Below are positions 1-9,862 of a stretch of DNA of 64,000 nucleotides, one piece after another. Position 1 is the first letter of the stretch, and the number at the start of each line of letters is the position of its first letter. Source of the DNA: Nannocystis exedens (GTDB lineage Bacteria > Myxococcota_A > Polyangia > Nannocystales > Nannocystaceae); NCBI RefSeq assembly GCF_002343915.1, contig NZ_NETK01000002.1, positions 434,001-498,000 on the forward strand. Direction: 5' to 3'. A program made the translations under genes and the position numbers. Below the pieces are notes generated by a model. That model worked only from the letters and a program-made list of their open reading frames with translations, ran no database searches and was not told where the DNA came from.

Positions 1-1
1 C

Positions 2-160
2 CTCGCCGTCCGCTACAGCTACGGCCGGGGCTCGGCGGCGCAGATCATCTTCGACCTGCGCGACGCGCCGAGCGGCCGCGTCGGCTACGAGATCGGCACG
101 GTCGACCGGGTCGCGTTCCACCTGTTCGCCGGCCACCTCGGCATGGGCACGTACTTCTAG
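2..160 (+). CDS. 3' end of an unidentified protein gene
   Basis: An open frame enters from the left edge and stops at TAG 158-160, leaving the last 52 residues. The tail reads with alternating hydrophobic and polar residues and ends HLGMGTYF. Codon use (G/C in third position) matches the neighbouring real genes. I do not recognise the family, and the N-terminal part lies outside the window. It converges on the fasciclin gene, with a perfect 16-base palindrome between them. Confidence 0.55.
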   Translation, partial: LAVRYSYGRGSAAQIIFDLRDAPSGRVGYEIGTVDRVAFHLFAGHLGMGTYF

Positions 161-240
161 CGGTGCGCCGGGGAGCCCGGGCTGTCCCTCGGGACAGAGC
201 GCGAGCGCGACGTGAGGGGGCAGTGGGGCGGGCCAATCTC

Positions 241-256
241 TCGGGACATGTCCCGA
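241..256. repeat. Perfect palindrome, copy of the dispersed ACATGT motif
   Basis: TCGGGACATGTCCCGA is a perfect 16-base palindrome lying between two convergent genes. A second half-copy (GTCCCTCGGGAC) lies about 55 bases upstream. It is one member of the motif family that recurs across the window. At this position it could fold as a bidirectional terminator stem, but there is no T-tract. Confidence 0.6.
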
Positions 257-287
257 AAGACCGGGCGCGAAGGACCGCCCGGGGCGG

Positions 288-898
288 TCACTTCTTCGGC
301 GGCTGCAGCACCTTGTCGATGACGTGGACGAGGCCGTTGCTGGCGGGGATGTTGATCTCGAGCAGCTTGGCGCCGTCGATCGTCATCTCGGAGTCCTGGC
401 TCTGCTTGATCGGCAGCTCGGGGCCGGCGGCGGTCGGCGCGGTGCGGTAGTTGCCGAGCTTGGCCGAGTCGTTGAGGCCCGGGATGAAGTGGTACTTGAG
501 CGCCTTCTGCAGCTGCTCCTTGTTCTTCTTCCACTTGTCGAGGGTGCCCTTGGGCAGCTTGGCGAACGCCTCGTCGGTGGGGACCAGGATGGTGAGGCTG
601 ACGTCGCCGCTGGTGAGGTCCTTGTCGAGCTCGGCGGCGACCAGCAGCTCCTGGAAGGTCTTGCCCTTCTCGAGGCCGGCGACGACGGTGGCGAGGTCCT
701 TGGCGGCGGGGGCCGGCTCGGGGGCGGGGCGGCCTCCGGCTCGGGCGTGGCGGCGGCCTCGGGCTCCGGCTCCGGCGCGGGCGGGGGCGCGGCCTCGGCG
801 GCCGGCTCCGGCGCCTCGGAGGCCGAGTCCTTCTTGCAGGCGACGTTCGTGCTCGCGCTCGCGACGAGCAGGGACAGTGCGATGAGTCTCAGATTCAT
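288..898 (-). CDS. Fasciclin-domain lipoprotein with an apparent frameshift
   Basis: The N-terminal part starts at ATG 898, ten bases after GGAGG. It reads as a lipoprotein signal ending at Cys21 and an Ala/Pro/Glu-rich linker. The C-terminal part is a clear fasciclin (FAS1) domain with the H-box-like segment LTILVPTDEAFAKLP and the closing segment NGLVHVIDKVL. The two parts are in different frames. The linker repeat AAPxPEPxP would read through if one C were added in the C-run around 718-735 (minus strand). The frameshift is therefore either a one-base sequencing error in a GC-rich homopolymer or a real lesion between export signal and domain. FAS1 proteins are secreted adhesion or matrix proteins. 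Confidence 0.75.
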
Positions 899-1006
899 GA
901 TGGGGGGCCTCCTGGGCCTCACGGTAAACCGCGAGCGCGCTGGCGGCAACATTTATCGCTGCCGCGAGCTTGACGGCCGCGGCAGCGATCGGCTGTGCTC
1001 TTGACG

Positions 1007-2077
1007 ATGTTTTGTTCGCCTCGGTGTATCCCTTCCGTGCTCTCCGGTGTCCTCGCCGGCCTCGCGTTCGCGGCCTGCGGCGACTCCGGCGGCGATACGA
1101 GCCAAGTGACGGCCACGGCGCCGACGACCGAGTCGCCCACCGGCGCATCGACGGTCGACCCGAGCGCGTCGGGCAGCGACTCCGAGAGCAGCGGAGCGAG
1201 CGACAGCACCGACGGACAGACGGGCAGCTCGGGGGCTGTGAGCACCTCGACGGGTCTCGATCCGACCACAGGGACCGAGCCGACGACGTCGGAGCCGACG
1301 ACCACGACGTCGCCGTTCACCACCGGCGAGTCCACCGACACCGGCTGGTGGGAGACGACCACCGAGGGCGACACGTGCAAGGTCAACATCGACATCGTGT
1401 TCGTGATGGACGTGTCGACGTCGATGTCGGCGATCTTGCAGAAGCTGGCCGACGAGATCCTGGTGGTCGACCAGGCGATCGCGGCGCTCGACGTCGAGAC
1501 GCAGCCGAGCTACGGCCTGGTGGTGTTCGTCGACGACGCGACGATCATCAACGGCGGCATGCCGTACGCCGACGCGGCCGCGCTGCAGGCCGACTTCATC
1601 GAGTGGAGCACGTTCACGCAGAGCAACTCGCAGACCGACGGCAACGGGTCGAACGGCGACTGGCCGGAGAACACGCTCGACGGGCTGTACCTGGCGGCCT
1701 ACGGGTTCCAGTGGCGGCCGACCGAGTCGACGCTGCGGATGATCATCCACACCACCGACGACACGTTCGGAGACAAGGGCGCCAACCAGAGCGGCGAGAT
1801 TGTCCAGCACAGCTACGACGAAACGGTGCTCGGCCTGCAGGAGCGCGAGATCCGCGTGTTCAGCTTCGTCGACAACGACATGACCGGCGGGCCCGGCAAC
1901 AACGAGGACGTGAGCATGGGCTTTTTCACGCCCTACCAAGGGAAGACCCCGATCCCGCAGGCCACCGACGGCGGGGCGTTCAACATCAACGACGTGTACG
2001 AGGGCCAGCTCAGCCTGTCCGCCGCCATCAACCAGTCGGTCGAGGACAGCCTGTGCATGCAGTACATCCCGATGTGA
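1007..2077 (+). CDS. Secreted von Willebrand factor A domain lipoprotein
   Basis: The 356-residue product has a signal peptide ending in a lipobox at Cys24, then a Thr/Ser/Asp/Gly-rich stalk (about residues 30-118). A vWA-type domain follows from about residue 128. The MIDAS metal-site motif DVSTSMS starts at Asp135, and the later sequence TTDD fits the conserved Asp loop. In vWA proteins this site coordinates a divalent cation for ligand binding, so an outer-surface adhesin or binding role is likely. I chose ATG 1007 because it puts the signal peptide at the very N-terminus; GTG 995 is an alternative. The gene diverges from the fasciclin gene. The stalk type recurs in five other lipoproteins of this window. 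Confidence 0.8.
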   Translation: MFCSPRCIPSVLSGVLAGLAFAACGDSGGDTSQVTATAPTTESPTGASTVDPSASGSDSESSGASDSTDGQTGSSGAVSTSTGLDPTTGTEPTTSEPTTTTSPFTTGESTDTGWWETTTEGDTCKVNIDIVFVMDVSTSMSAILQKLADEILVVDQAIAALDVETQPSYGLVVFVDDATIINGGMPYADAAALQADFIEWSTFTQSNSQTDGNGSNGDWPENTLDGLYLAAYGFQWRPTESTLRMIIHTTDDTFGDKGANQSGEIVQHSYDETVLGLQEREIRVFSFVDNDMTGGPGNNEDVSMGFFTPYQGKTPIPQATDGGAFNINDVYEGQLSLSAAINQSVEDSLCMQYIPM

Positions 2078-2085
2078 GGCCGTGC

Positions 2086-2091
2086 TATAAG
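2086..2091 (+). promoter_or_regulatory. -10 element TATAAG of a probably leaderless mRNA
   Basis: TATAAG ends eight bases before ATG 2100, and no Shine-Dalgarno sequence fits between them. Transcription would start at or next to the A of the start codon. Confidence 0.55.
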
Positions 2092-2099
2092 CGCGGGCG

Positions 2100-2501
2100 A
2101 TGACGGACGCCGCGATCGCCACTCACCCGCGGATCGATCCCAGCCTGTGCGGCGCGCCGGTCACGGTCGCGCCCGGGCGCGCGGAGGTGCGGCTGCTCGC
2201 CACGCCGGTGATGGCCGCCGACGACCACGGCCTGTGCCACGGCGGCTTCGTGTTCGGCGCCGCCGACTACGCGGCGATGCTGGCGGTGAACGACCCCAAC
2301 GTCGTGCTCGGCGCGGCGACGGTCAAGTTCCTGAGGCCGGTGCGGGTCGGCGAGGCGGTGCTGGCCCGTGCGACATGCCCGATCGAGCATGGCCGAAAGC
2401 GCATGGTCGCGGTCGAGGTCGTGCGCGAGGCCGGCGGCGAGGTCGTGTTCACCGGCGAGTTCGCGTGCTTCGTCCTCGACAAGCACGTGCTGGCCGGCTG
2501 A
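2100..2501 (+). CDS. Hotdog-fold (PaaI-like) thioesterase
   Basis: The 133-residue protein has the hotdog-fold signature HGGFVFGAADYAAMLAVN (residues about 43-60), which holds the hydrophobic helix and the acyl-CoA contact region. A five-stranded sheet pattern follows (FLRPVRVGEAVLARA, MVAVEVVREAGGEVVFTGEF). The length is typical of single hotdog thioesterases that act as dimers or tetramers on acyl-CoA. It lies 49 bases before a TPP-dependent lyase/synthase-like gene in the same direction, so the two may act on the same acyl-CoA. The substrate cannot be read from sequence. Confidence 0.75.
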   Translation: MTDAAIATHPRIDPSLCGAPVTVAPGRAEVRLLATPVMAADDHGLCHGGFVFGAADYAAMLAVNDPNVVLGAATVKFLRPVRVGEAVLARATCPIEHGRKRMVAVEVVREAGGEVVFTGEFACFVLDKHVLAG

Positions 2502-2550
2502 AGTTTTGGTGACGAGACGGACGTACATTCGACTGCAGAAGGAGCCCACG

Positions 2551-4305
<1,755 letters not shown>

Positions 4306-4435
4306 CGCCCGCCGGGGCTCGCGCATGACGGCTGCTTCACGCGTCGTCGGACGCCCGCAGGCGCGGTGACTCTGTCCTGTCGCGTCCTGCGAGCGGGGCT
4401 TGCTGCGCGCACCGACCTGCGCAAAAGTCCGAGCC

Positions 4436-7045
4436 ATGCTCGTCCGCCTCGCCCCTGTGACTCGCGCGCTGCTCGTCTCGTTGCTCGTCGCCTGTAACCC
4501 CGCGGAATCGGGTGCTCCGGGCGACACCGAGGACACGGGCGACACCGGGTTCGAGGGCGATCCGGAGGTGTTCTCGGAGCTGTCCGCGCCGGTCGACATC
4601 CACATCGACGATCGCGGCGTGCCGCACATCTACGGCGAGACCGACGCCGACGTGTTCTTCGCCGCGGGTTATCAGGTGGCGGTCGACCGGCTGTTCCAGA
4701 TGGACCTGATGCGGCGGCGGGCGTACGGGCGGGGGGCCGAGGTGCTGGGCGAGGGCAAGGTGGACGAGGACCGGATCTCGCGCCTCTTCAACTTCGCGCG
4801 GTGGGGCAAGCTCGACGCCGAGCGCCTGAAGAAGGAGAGCCCCGAGGAGTACCACCTGTTCGTCGCCTGGACGGCCGGCGTCAATCGCCGCATCGAGGAG
4901 ATCAACTCGGGCGCGGCGCCGCTGCCGTACGGGTTCGGCAAGGCGGAGCTCGACTACTCGCCCGAGCCGTGGGACCCGGTCGACACGCTGGTGATCGGCA
5001 AGATGGTCAGCTTCGGCAACTCGAACGTGCTCGAGTACGAGTTCCTCGCCACCGTCGTCACCCGCTTCGTGCCGCAGGTGCTCGAGGTCGTGCAGCTGCC
5101 GCGGCCGGGCTGGGAGGCCTACACCGTGCCGCCGGAGGACCGGCCCTCGGCCGCCACCGCGCCGGCGCCGGGCGGGGCCGAGCCGACCAGGACTTCGGGA
5201 CAGGTCGCAAAGAACAGGTCTCAAGAGCCAGCCCGCACGTTGCCGCCGGACGCCGCGGCCTCGCTGCGCCGCCTGCACGACGCGCTGTCGGGCTTCCGCG
5301 TGGTCGGCAGCAACAACTGGGCGGTCGACGGCCGGTTCACCGCCAGCGGCAAGCCGCTGATCGCCAACGACCCGCACCAGCCGCTCCAGAGCCCGTCGGT
5401 GATGTACGCGGTCCACCTCAACAGCGCCGACGCCGGCGGCGACTTCGACGTCGCGGGCTTCGGCTTCGCCGGGGTGCCGGGGGTGCAGCTCGGCCACAAC
5501 CGCAAGATCCACTGGTCCGCGACCACCGGCTTCGCCGACTGCATGGACCTCTACTCGGTCACGCTGGCGCCCGACCAGGCGACGATCAGCATCGGCGGCA
5601 AGACGGCGCCGGTGGTCTGGCGCGACGAGGTCATCAAGGTCGCGGGCATGGGCGACCGCACGTTCCGCGTCGGCGACGTCGAGGGCTACGGGGTGCTGGT
5701 CGGCGACGCCCTGCCGCTCGACCCGGCGCTGGTGGTCGACGCCGCGCGCCGGCTGTTGATCAACTGGACCGGCTTCCGCGCGACCAACGAGGCGCGGGCG
5801 TTCCTGCGGATGGGTAAGGCGCAGTCGATCGACGAGTGGGAGAAGGCGGTCGACATGATCGAGGTCGGCACCTTCAACTGGATGGCCGCCGACGCGACGG
5901 GCATCACCTATCACCTCAACACCAACGTGCCCGACCGCGGGGCGCCGGCGGGGCGGCCGATGCCGATCCGCGTGGTCGACGGCGACGACCCGGCGTACGT
6001 GTGGAACGGCAAGTTCCTGCCGGGCAACCAGCTGCCGCGCAGCCGCGCGCCGCAGACCGGCTTCATCGTCACCGCCAACAACGACCCGTGGGGCTTCACC
6101 GGCGACGGCGACCTCAGCAACGACCCCTGGTACTACGGCGCCTTCTACGACCCGGGCTACCGCGCGGGTCGGGTCGAGCAGCGGCTGCAGGAGCTGACGC
6201 AGGCGGGCAAGGTCACGGTCGCCGACATGCAGTCGGTCCAGTCCGACACGCACAGCCTGGTCGCCGACAAGATGCTGCCGGTGCTGGCCGAGGTGTACGC
6301 CAAGGTCGCGACCGACGACACGCTCCTGGCGTTCCGCGGGCGCAAGGACCTCGAGGTGCTGCACGACCTGCTGACGAAGCAGTGGAACCGGCGGATGGAC
6401 CGCCAGGAGTCGGGCGCGCTGGCGTTCCACGTGTTCGCGCACTTCCTGGTCCAGCGGATCTTCGAGGACGACCTGTCGCTGGTGTTCGGCGCGATCATGG
6501 ACGCGTCGCCGGTGTACGCGCTCAAGTTCGCCGCGCTGGCGGCCACGGGCATGTACCCCAACGCCAACGAGTTGATGCAGGAGGGCCGCGACCTGCTGGT
6601 GATGGAGGCGCTGGTCGACACGGCCGAGTGGTTGACCGCCGAGTTCGGGTCGGTGTCGCCGCACCGCTACCGCTGGGGCGACCGTCACGGCACCGGCTTC
6701 CGCAACGCCTACGGCGGCGAGCTCGACGGCGGCTGGCACCCGACCGACGGCGGCGAGGACACCGTCAACGTCTCGGGCAGCTCGTTCTTCGAGCCGGAGT
6801 CGACCGACGTGCGGCCGCGGTTCGAGTCGAACGACGGCGCGGTCTTCCGCGTGATCACCGGCTTCGACGGCGAGGGGGTGCCGCAGGCGGTCGTCAACTT
6901 CCCGCCGGGCAACAGCGCCGATCCGACCAGTCCGCACTTCGCCGACACGCTCGAGGACTGGATCGAGGATCGCTACCACCACTATCCGTACCGCCGGCAC
7001 GAGGTCGAGGCCGCCACCCGGGAGACGGTCACGCTCGAGCCGTGA
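4436..7045 (+). CDS. Penicillin acylase family lipoprotein (Ntn amidohydrolase)
   Basis: The 869-residue precursor begins with a lipoprotein signal (Cys20). It has an alpha-chain region with VDRLFQMDLMRRRAYGR, a linker, and the Ntn nucleophile Ser292 in VVGSNNWAVDG, which would become the N-terminus of the beta chain after self-cleavage. NDPHQPLQSPS and VQLGHNRKIHWS follow as expected for penicillin, acyl-homoserine-lactone and aculeacin acylases. The family hydrolyses amide bonds of acylated amines, and the exact substrate is open. The linker just before Ser292 (bases 5195-5235) carries two copies of the dispersed ACAGGT motif, so the motif lies in a segment likely to be removed or flexible. 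Confidence 0.8.
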   Translation: MLVRLAPVTRALLVSLLVACNPAESGAPGDTEDTGDTGFEGDPEVFSELSAPVDIHIDDRGVPHIYGETDADVFFAAGYQVAVDRLFQMDLMRRRAYGRGAEVLGEGKVDEDRISRLFNFARWGKLDAERLKKESPEEYHLFVAWTAGVNRRIEEINSGAAPLPYGFGKAELDYSPEPWDPVDTLVIGKMVSFGNSNVLEYEFLATVVTRFVPQVLEVVQLPRPGWEAYTVPPEDRPSAATAPAPGGAEPTRTSGQVAKNRSQEPARTLPPDAAASLRRLHDALSGFRVVGSNNWAVDGRFTASGKPLIANDPHQPLQSPSVMYAVHLNSADAGGDFDVAGFGFAGVPGVQLGHNRKIHWSATTGFADCMDLYSVTLAPDQATISIGGKTAPVVWRDEVIKVAGMGDRTFRVGDVEGYGVLVGDALPLDPALVVDAARRLLINWTGFRATNEARAFLRMGKAQSIDEWEKAVDMIEVGTFNWMAADATGITYHLNTNVPDRGAPAGRPMPIRVVDGDDPAYVWNGKFLPGNQLPRSRAPQTGFIVTANNDPWGFTGDGDLSNDPWYYGAFYDPGYRAGRVEQRLQELTQAGKVTVADMQSVQSDTHSLVADKMLPVLAEVYAKVATDDTLLAFRGRKDLEVLHDLLTKQWNRRMDRQESGALAFHVFAHFLVQRIFEDDLSLVFGAIMDASPVYALKFAALAATGMYPNANELMQEGRDLLVMEALVDTAEWLTAEFGSVSPHRYRWGDRHGTGFRNAYGGELDGGWHPTDGGEDTVNVSGSSFFEPESTDVRPRFESNDGAVFRVITGFDGEGVPQAVVNFPPGNSADPTSPHFADTLEDWIEDRYHHYPYRRHEVEAATRETVTLEP

Positions 7046-7114
7046 CGGTCGCGGGCGCCCCTGCGTGCGCGCCGGCGGGCGCGCCGCGGTCGTCCGGGCG
7101 CGGGCGAATGCGGG

Positions 7115-7120
7115 TATAGT
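7115..7120 (+). promoter_or_regulatory. -10 element TATAGT of a leaderless mRNA
   Basis: TATAGT ends six bases before GTG 7127 and no ribosome-binding site fits. The spacing places the transcript start at the start codon. Confidence 0.6.
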
Positions 7121-7126
7121 CCCGCC

Positions 7127-8221
7127 GTGTCGTTCCCCCGGCCACTCCGTATCCTCGTTGCCGGCGCGCTGCTGGCGTGTACCCCGAAGGGCCCGAGCGA
7201 GACGACGCCGCCGGGCGCCGCCGCCGGCGACGACGAGAGCGTGCCCGAGGCGCCGCCGATCGAGCGCAGCGGGCAGTTGATGAGCGCCGGTCGCCACGCC
7301 GAGGCGATCGCCGTGCTCGACGCGGCCCTGGCCAAAAAGCCAGCCGACCCCGAGCTCCACTACGCCCGCGGCATCGCGCTGCAGCAGGTCGGCCGCGGCG
7401 ACGAGGCGGTGGCCGCGTGGAAGGAGGCGGTGCGGATCGATCCGAAGTTCTACCCGGCGCACAACGGCATCGGCGCGGTCGCCCTCGACGCCGGTCGGCT
7501 CGACGAGGCGGTCGCCGCGTTCGAGGCCGCGATCGCGGCCAAGCCCGACTTCCCCGACGCCCATTACAACCTCGGCCGGGCCGCGCGGGCCCGGGGGCAG
7601 AACGACCGCGCCGCCGCGGCGCTCGTCGAGGCCAACCGCCTCGCGCCCGAGGACGTCGACGTGCTGTTCCTGCTCGCGCAGGTCGACCGCGACCTCGGCA
7701 AGCGCGACGAGGCCCTGGCCGCCGCGACGAAGGCCGCCTCGCTCGCGCCCGACGACCCCGAGGTGCGGCGCACGCTGGGGCACCTGCTGATGGAGGCCGA
7801 CAAGGTCCGCGAGGCCCAGGTCGAGTTCTCCGTCGCCCTGCAGAAGCGCACCGACGACAACGACGCCAAGCTCGGCCTGGCCCGCGCCCTGGTCAAGCTC
7901 GAGCGCGCCGACGAGGCCCTCGTCCACCTCGCCGACCTCGCGGCCCGCCTGCCCGACCAGGCGGTCGTGTGGAGCGAGTGGGGCGCCGCCCTGGCCAAGC
8001 TCGGCCGCCTCGACGGCCCCGAGGGCGCGCTCGCCAAGCTCGACAAGGCGCTGACGCTGAAGCCCGACCTGGCCTCGGCGCACATCCGCAAGGTCGGCGC
8101 CCTGGCGCAGGCCAAGCAGTGCAAGCTGGCCAAGGACGCGCTCAAGGCGTTCACCGCCAAGAATCCCAAGCCCGAGGCGCTGGCGCAGGCCAAGGCCGCC
8201 CTGGCCGGCTGCGGCAGGTGA
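7127..8221 (+). CDS. TPR-repeat lipoprotein
   Basis: The 364-residue protein has a lipoprotein signal (Cys18). At least eight tetratricopeptide-type helical pairs follow, from about residue 48 to the end, with repeating patterns such as PELHYARGIALQQVGRGDEAVAAW and PDAHYNLGRAA. TPR arrays form superhelical scaffolds for protein contacts. The lipid anchor places it in a cell-envelope assembly, but the partner is unknown. GTG is the start because it sits directly behind a -10 element and gives a complete signal peptide. Confidence 0.75.
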   Translation: MSFPRPLRILVAGALLACTPKGPSETTPPGAAAGDDESVPEAPPIERSGQLMSAGRHAEAIAVLDAALAKKPADPELHYARGIALQQVGRGDEAVAAWKEAVRIDPKFYPAHNGIGAVALDAGRLDEAVAAFEAAIAAKPDFPDAHYNLGRAARARGQNDRAAAALVEANRLAPEDVDVLFLLAQVDRDLGKRDEALAAATKAASLAPDDPEVRRTLGHLLMEADKVREAQVEFSVALQKRTDDNDAKLGLARALVKLERADEALVHLADLAARLPDQAVVWSEWGAALAKLGRLDGPEGALAKLDKALTLKPDLASAHIRKVGALAQAKQCKLAKDALKAFTAKNPKPEALAQAKAALAGCGR

Positions 8222-8230
8222 GTCGGGCCT

Positions 8231-8256
8231 GGCCTTTCGGGCATGCCCGAAGGGCC
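8231..8256. repeat. 26-base near-perfect palindrome centred on GCATGC
   Basis: The core TTCGGGCATGCCCGAA is perfectly palindromic, and the symmetry extends to 26 bases with one mismatched pair. It lies ten bases after the TPR gene stop, in front of a convergent gene, where a stem could end transcription. It is a variant of the window-wide GGACATGTC motif. Confidence 0.55.
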
Positions 8257-8356
8257 AGGAGGATGGGGCGGCTCGACGACGGGTCGCGCCGCGGTGTCGC
8301 GCGGGCGGGCGTCCTCGAGCTACGCGCCGCGAGCGAGGGGCGGGTTCGGCTCGACG

Positions 8357-8386
8357 TGTCCGAAGAGGTATCTGTCTCTTCGGACA
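8357..8386. repeat. Inverted repeat with 11-base perfect stem
   Basis: TGTCCGAAGAG, an 8-base loop, then CTCTTCGGACA form a perfect stem made of two facing copies of the dispersed motif. A third half-copy (GGACATG) overlaps its right arm. It lies between the convergent TPR and Cys-rich lipoprotein genes and may act as a terminator or structured 3' end, though no T-run follows. Confidence 0.5.
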
Positions 8387-8472
8387 TGTTCCTGAAGCAT
8401 CGCGGAGAAAGCGGCACAGCCGCCGTCCCGAGGGGAAGGCGGCTGTGACGGAGCGGGCAGGGCCCGCGGGGC

Positions 8473-9456
8473 TCACTGCGGGAGGCCGCAGACGCCGACG
8501 TTCTCGAATCCGGGAGGAGCCATGCCCTCCTCGTACCAGGCGAGGCACTCGGCGTTGGCGCCGGTGCACTCGGGGGCGCTGATGTCGCAGAACGCGAGGC
8601 AGCAGCCGGCGGCCATCGGGTCGCACTCGCTGGCGAGCTCCGGCCCGAGGCAGTAGAGGCCCGGGTCGCACGCGTTGGCGTACTCGCACACGTCGAACTC
8701 CTGGCCCTCTTCACCCGAGGCGTCGAGCACGCAGATGAAGCTGTCCGGGTTCATCGGGTTCGGGATGCACAGGTCGCCGCCCTGGCAGTCCTGCAGGAGC
8801 GGGTCGCACATCGGCAGGCAGAGGATGAGCACGCCGTCGTTGACGATCGTGCACGAGGTGCCGGCCACGTCGCACGAGGGGGCGTCGGGCGAGCCGGTGC
8901 AGAACTTGACGCAGGTGCCCTCGCCGGTGTCCGGGTCGGTGTTCCAGCACATGTGGGCGAGGTCGCAGCTGTCGATGCCGCTGACGCCGCTGCCCTCGAC
9001 CGTGCACGGGTCACCGGTCTGGCCCGGGTTCTCCATGATCGGCGTGCACTTGAGCGACTCCCACGAGTTGTCGCCGTCGCCCGAGTAGGGCATGCACTTC
9101 TGGCCGGCCGGGCAGTCCTGAACCCACGGGTCGCACTCCTTCGTGCCGCCGCCGCCGTCGGGGGGCATGATGAAGGTGTTGTCGGTCGTGCCCTCGGTGC
9201 TCGGGCCCGCGGTGGTGTCGCTGGTCGGGCCCTCGCTGGTCGGGCTCGTGGTGGCGGAGGCGGAGGTCGTGGTCCCCGGCGTCTCGGTGTCGCTGTTGTT
9301 GCCGGTCGAGGTGTCGCCCTCGGTCGCATCGCCAGTGTTGTTGTTGGTGCTGTTGGTGGTCGGGTTGGTGGCGCTAGCGCCCGCCTTGCCGTCATCGCCG
9401 CAGCCGAACACCAGCGCGGTACAGAGCAGGCCAGAAACCAAGCTGAACTTCTTCAT
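8473..9456 (-). CDS. Cys-rich secreted lipoprotein with Thr/Ser stalk
   Basis: The 327-residue protein has a signal peptide (MKKFSLVSGLL) with a lipobox Cys, a Thr/Ser/Asn/Asp stalk (about residues 25-100) and a Cys-rich domain with about two dozen cysteines in CDPxxQDCxxGxxC-type spacing. It ends APPGFENVGVCGLPQ. The protein at 53001-53924 is a clear paralogue with the same order of Cys motifs and a nearly identical C-terminal tail. The cysteines suggest a disulphide-rich extracellular domain. I do not recognise a named family. ATG 9456 follows GAGGGA. Its 3' end faces the TPR lipoprotein gene. Confidence 0.75.
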   Translation of the reverse strand: MKKFSLVSGLLCTALVFGCGDDGKAGASATNPTTNSTNNNTGDATEGDTSTGNNSDTETPGTTTSASATTSPTSEGPTSDTTAGPSTEGTTDNTFIMPPDGGGGTKECDPWVQDCPAGQKCMPYSGDGDNSWESLKCTPIMENPGQTGDPCTVEGSGVSGIDSCDLAHMCWNTDPDTGEGTCVKFCTGSPDAPSCDVAGTSCTIVNDGVLILCLPMCDPLLQDCQGGDLCIPNPMNPDSFICVLDASGEEGQEFDVCEYANACDPGLYCLGPELASECDPMAAGCCLAFCDISAPECTGANAECLAWYEEGMAPPGFENVGVCGLPQ

Positions 9457-9797
9457 GGGTCCCTCGTGAGTCGATTGAGCGGTCGGCGCGCGGCCTACAG
9501 AGTGGGAACGACGCGCATGTTGGGTATGGCGGTTGAGGGCGCTTTAGGAAGATCCCTTACCCGCCGATCCTCATGTCCTCGGTGGCCAGCATGGCATAGC
9601 CTACGGAACAAGCGCAACTGGCTAATTGGCTTCGCAGCCCCGCGTAGGAGCGGCTGTCGCTCACTCCGTCACACGTTGCCGCCGAACAATTGCCGGGTCT
9701 CGCAGATTGTTTCAGGCGCCGGGACGGCCCCGACGAGGGGCGCAAACGTCGATCCGGCGCGAGCAACGGCGCGCCGGACGGGTGCCGGACACGACAA
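9457..9797. other. Intergenic stretch of about 340 bases, no gene
   Basis: No frame with coding character was found on either strand. The composition is slightly less GC-rich than the genes. It must hold the promoter of the minus-strand Cys-rich lipoprotein, but I could not settle on a clear -35/-10 pair. Confidence 0.4.
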
Positions 9798-9822
9798 CGG
9801 CCCGGCGGGTATGCCGCCGGGC
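9798..9822 (-). terminator. Hairpin behind the NAD-GDH gene
   Basis: A perfect 10-base G/C stem (GGCCCGGCGG paired with CCGCCGGGCC) with a 5-base loop lies about 40 bases after the stop codon. On the minus strand it is followed by GTTGTCGTG, so the T-tract is poor. It is a plausible intrinsic terminator for a very GC-rich genome. Confidence 0.5.
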
Positions 9823-9862
9823 CGGTGAATTTTCCGGAGATCGCTCTCCTGGATGGGCGGGG

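Noticed and set aside
4337..8689. Open frame of about 1,450 residues on the minus strand
   Set aside because: It lies opposite the penicillin acylase and TPR genes, has no recognisable domain and shows shadow composition.
9540..9700. Possible tRNA or small RNA in the less GC-rich gap before NAD-GDH
   Set aside because: No cloverleaf, T-loop or anticodon arrangement could be built.
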